Source: an uncultured Lachnospiraceae bacterium (GTDB taxonomy: Bacteria; Bacillota; Clostridia; Lachnospirales; Lachnospiraceae). Taken from it: a DNA stretch of 5,558 bases. A model generated the notes under the pieces. The model was given only the letters and a program-made list of their open reading frames with translations. It was not told the DNA's origin and did no database searches. Positions 5,410 through 5,558 of the stretch are shown one piece after another (position 1 is the stretch's first letter; the number at the start of each line of letters is the position of its first letter). Position numbers and translations under genes: made by a program. The DNA is taken from positions 1-5,558 of the forward strand of contig CACXFW010000030.1 of the NCBI GenBank assembly GCA_902767065.1. Reading direction: 5' to 3'.

Positions 5410-5558
5410 GGAGAAATGAGCCAGATCCCTGTGTCCGCCTTGAGGCAGGCCGGGGTGTGACCTGTTTCTTCGAAAGGATGAAGCAGTTTCGATTATGAGA
5501 TCGGCACCCGAACGGGGCTTGTCAGTAATAAACGATCGCTTACAGAGGAGACCAAAAA
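5410..5558 (+). other. Intergenic region, probably the 5' leader of a divergent gene outside the window
   Basis: No complete gene is seen in these 149 bp. On the plus strand GAGGAG (5545-5550) lies 8 nt before the window edge, which is the right distance for a start codon at about 5559. An alternative ATG at 5495 is open to the window edge (21 codons) but has no good ribosome binding site. Small inverted repeats occur: TCGAAA/TTTCGA (5470-5475, 5487-5492), GCCT/AGGC (5437-5446), and GATCG/CGATC (5499-5503, 5533-5537) enclosing CCCG-AA-CGGG. I recognise no riboswitch class and no clear plus-strand promoter. Confidence 0.4.

Noticed and set aside
5520..5534. Third regulator site (TCAGTAATAAAC) near the divergent gene
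   Set aside because: It resembles the operator only with a 3-bp deletion and lacks the palindromic symmetry of the two proposed sites.
5499..5537. Riboswitch-like structure (GATCG/CGATC enclosing CCCG-AA-CGGG) in the divergent leader
   Set aside because: The stems are only 4-5 bp and I could not match any known riboswitch core. It is noted only as small inverted repeats.

Overview
The window is a complete polyamine (spermidine/putrescine) uptake operon on the minus strand. It reads from high to low coordinates as XRE-cupin regulator, potA, potB, potC, potD. Moderate GC content, strong AGGAGG-type ribosome binding sites, a lipoprotein substrate-binding protein and the regulator-potABCD gene order all suggest a Gram-positive member of the Clostridia, possibly Lachnospiraceae. 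This placement is an inference from gene style, not from a marker gene.

From right to left: positions 5410-5558 hold no complete gene. They end in a GAGGAG ribosome-binding-site-like motif on the plus strand, so a divergent gene may begin just outside the window. A consensus minus-strand sigma-A promoter (TTGACA, 16 bp, TATAAT) lies at 5382-5409. It is followed at once by two copies of a palindromic TTCAGT-N3-AYTAAA site whose centres are 22 bp apart, a likely operator pair for the regulator (4766-5305). The 170-bp gap before potA holds a possible 21-codon leader ORF whose GGAGG can pair into a hairpin. potA (3453-4595) follows. A 20-bp tandem repeat (about eight copies) then covers the last codons of potA and most of the unusually long potA-potB gap. 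Next come potB (start best placed at 3214), potC, and potD with a strong ribosome binding site. The left edge holds two stem-loops downstream of potD.

In the operon, PotD captures polyamine outside the membrane, PotB and PotC form the channel, and PotA powers transport with ATP. The regulator probably senses polyamine or a derivative and represses the operon by binding just downstream of the transcription start.

The most unusual feature is the potA end. The stop codon of potA lies inside the 20-bp repeat. Beyond it the same frame stays open for 77 codons, through the repeats and a unique acidic stretch, and stops 4 nt before the potB ATG. That is where an ordinary operon-embedded potA would be expected to end. 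It suggests that a repeat expansion has invaded and shortened the PotA C-terminus, and the repeat length is not a multiple of three. PotD also carries an exceptionally long low-complexity linker between its lipid anchor and its binding domain. I see no mobile element, CRISPR array, tRNA or rRNA. Apart from these features the operon is of a known type.
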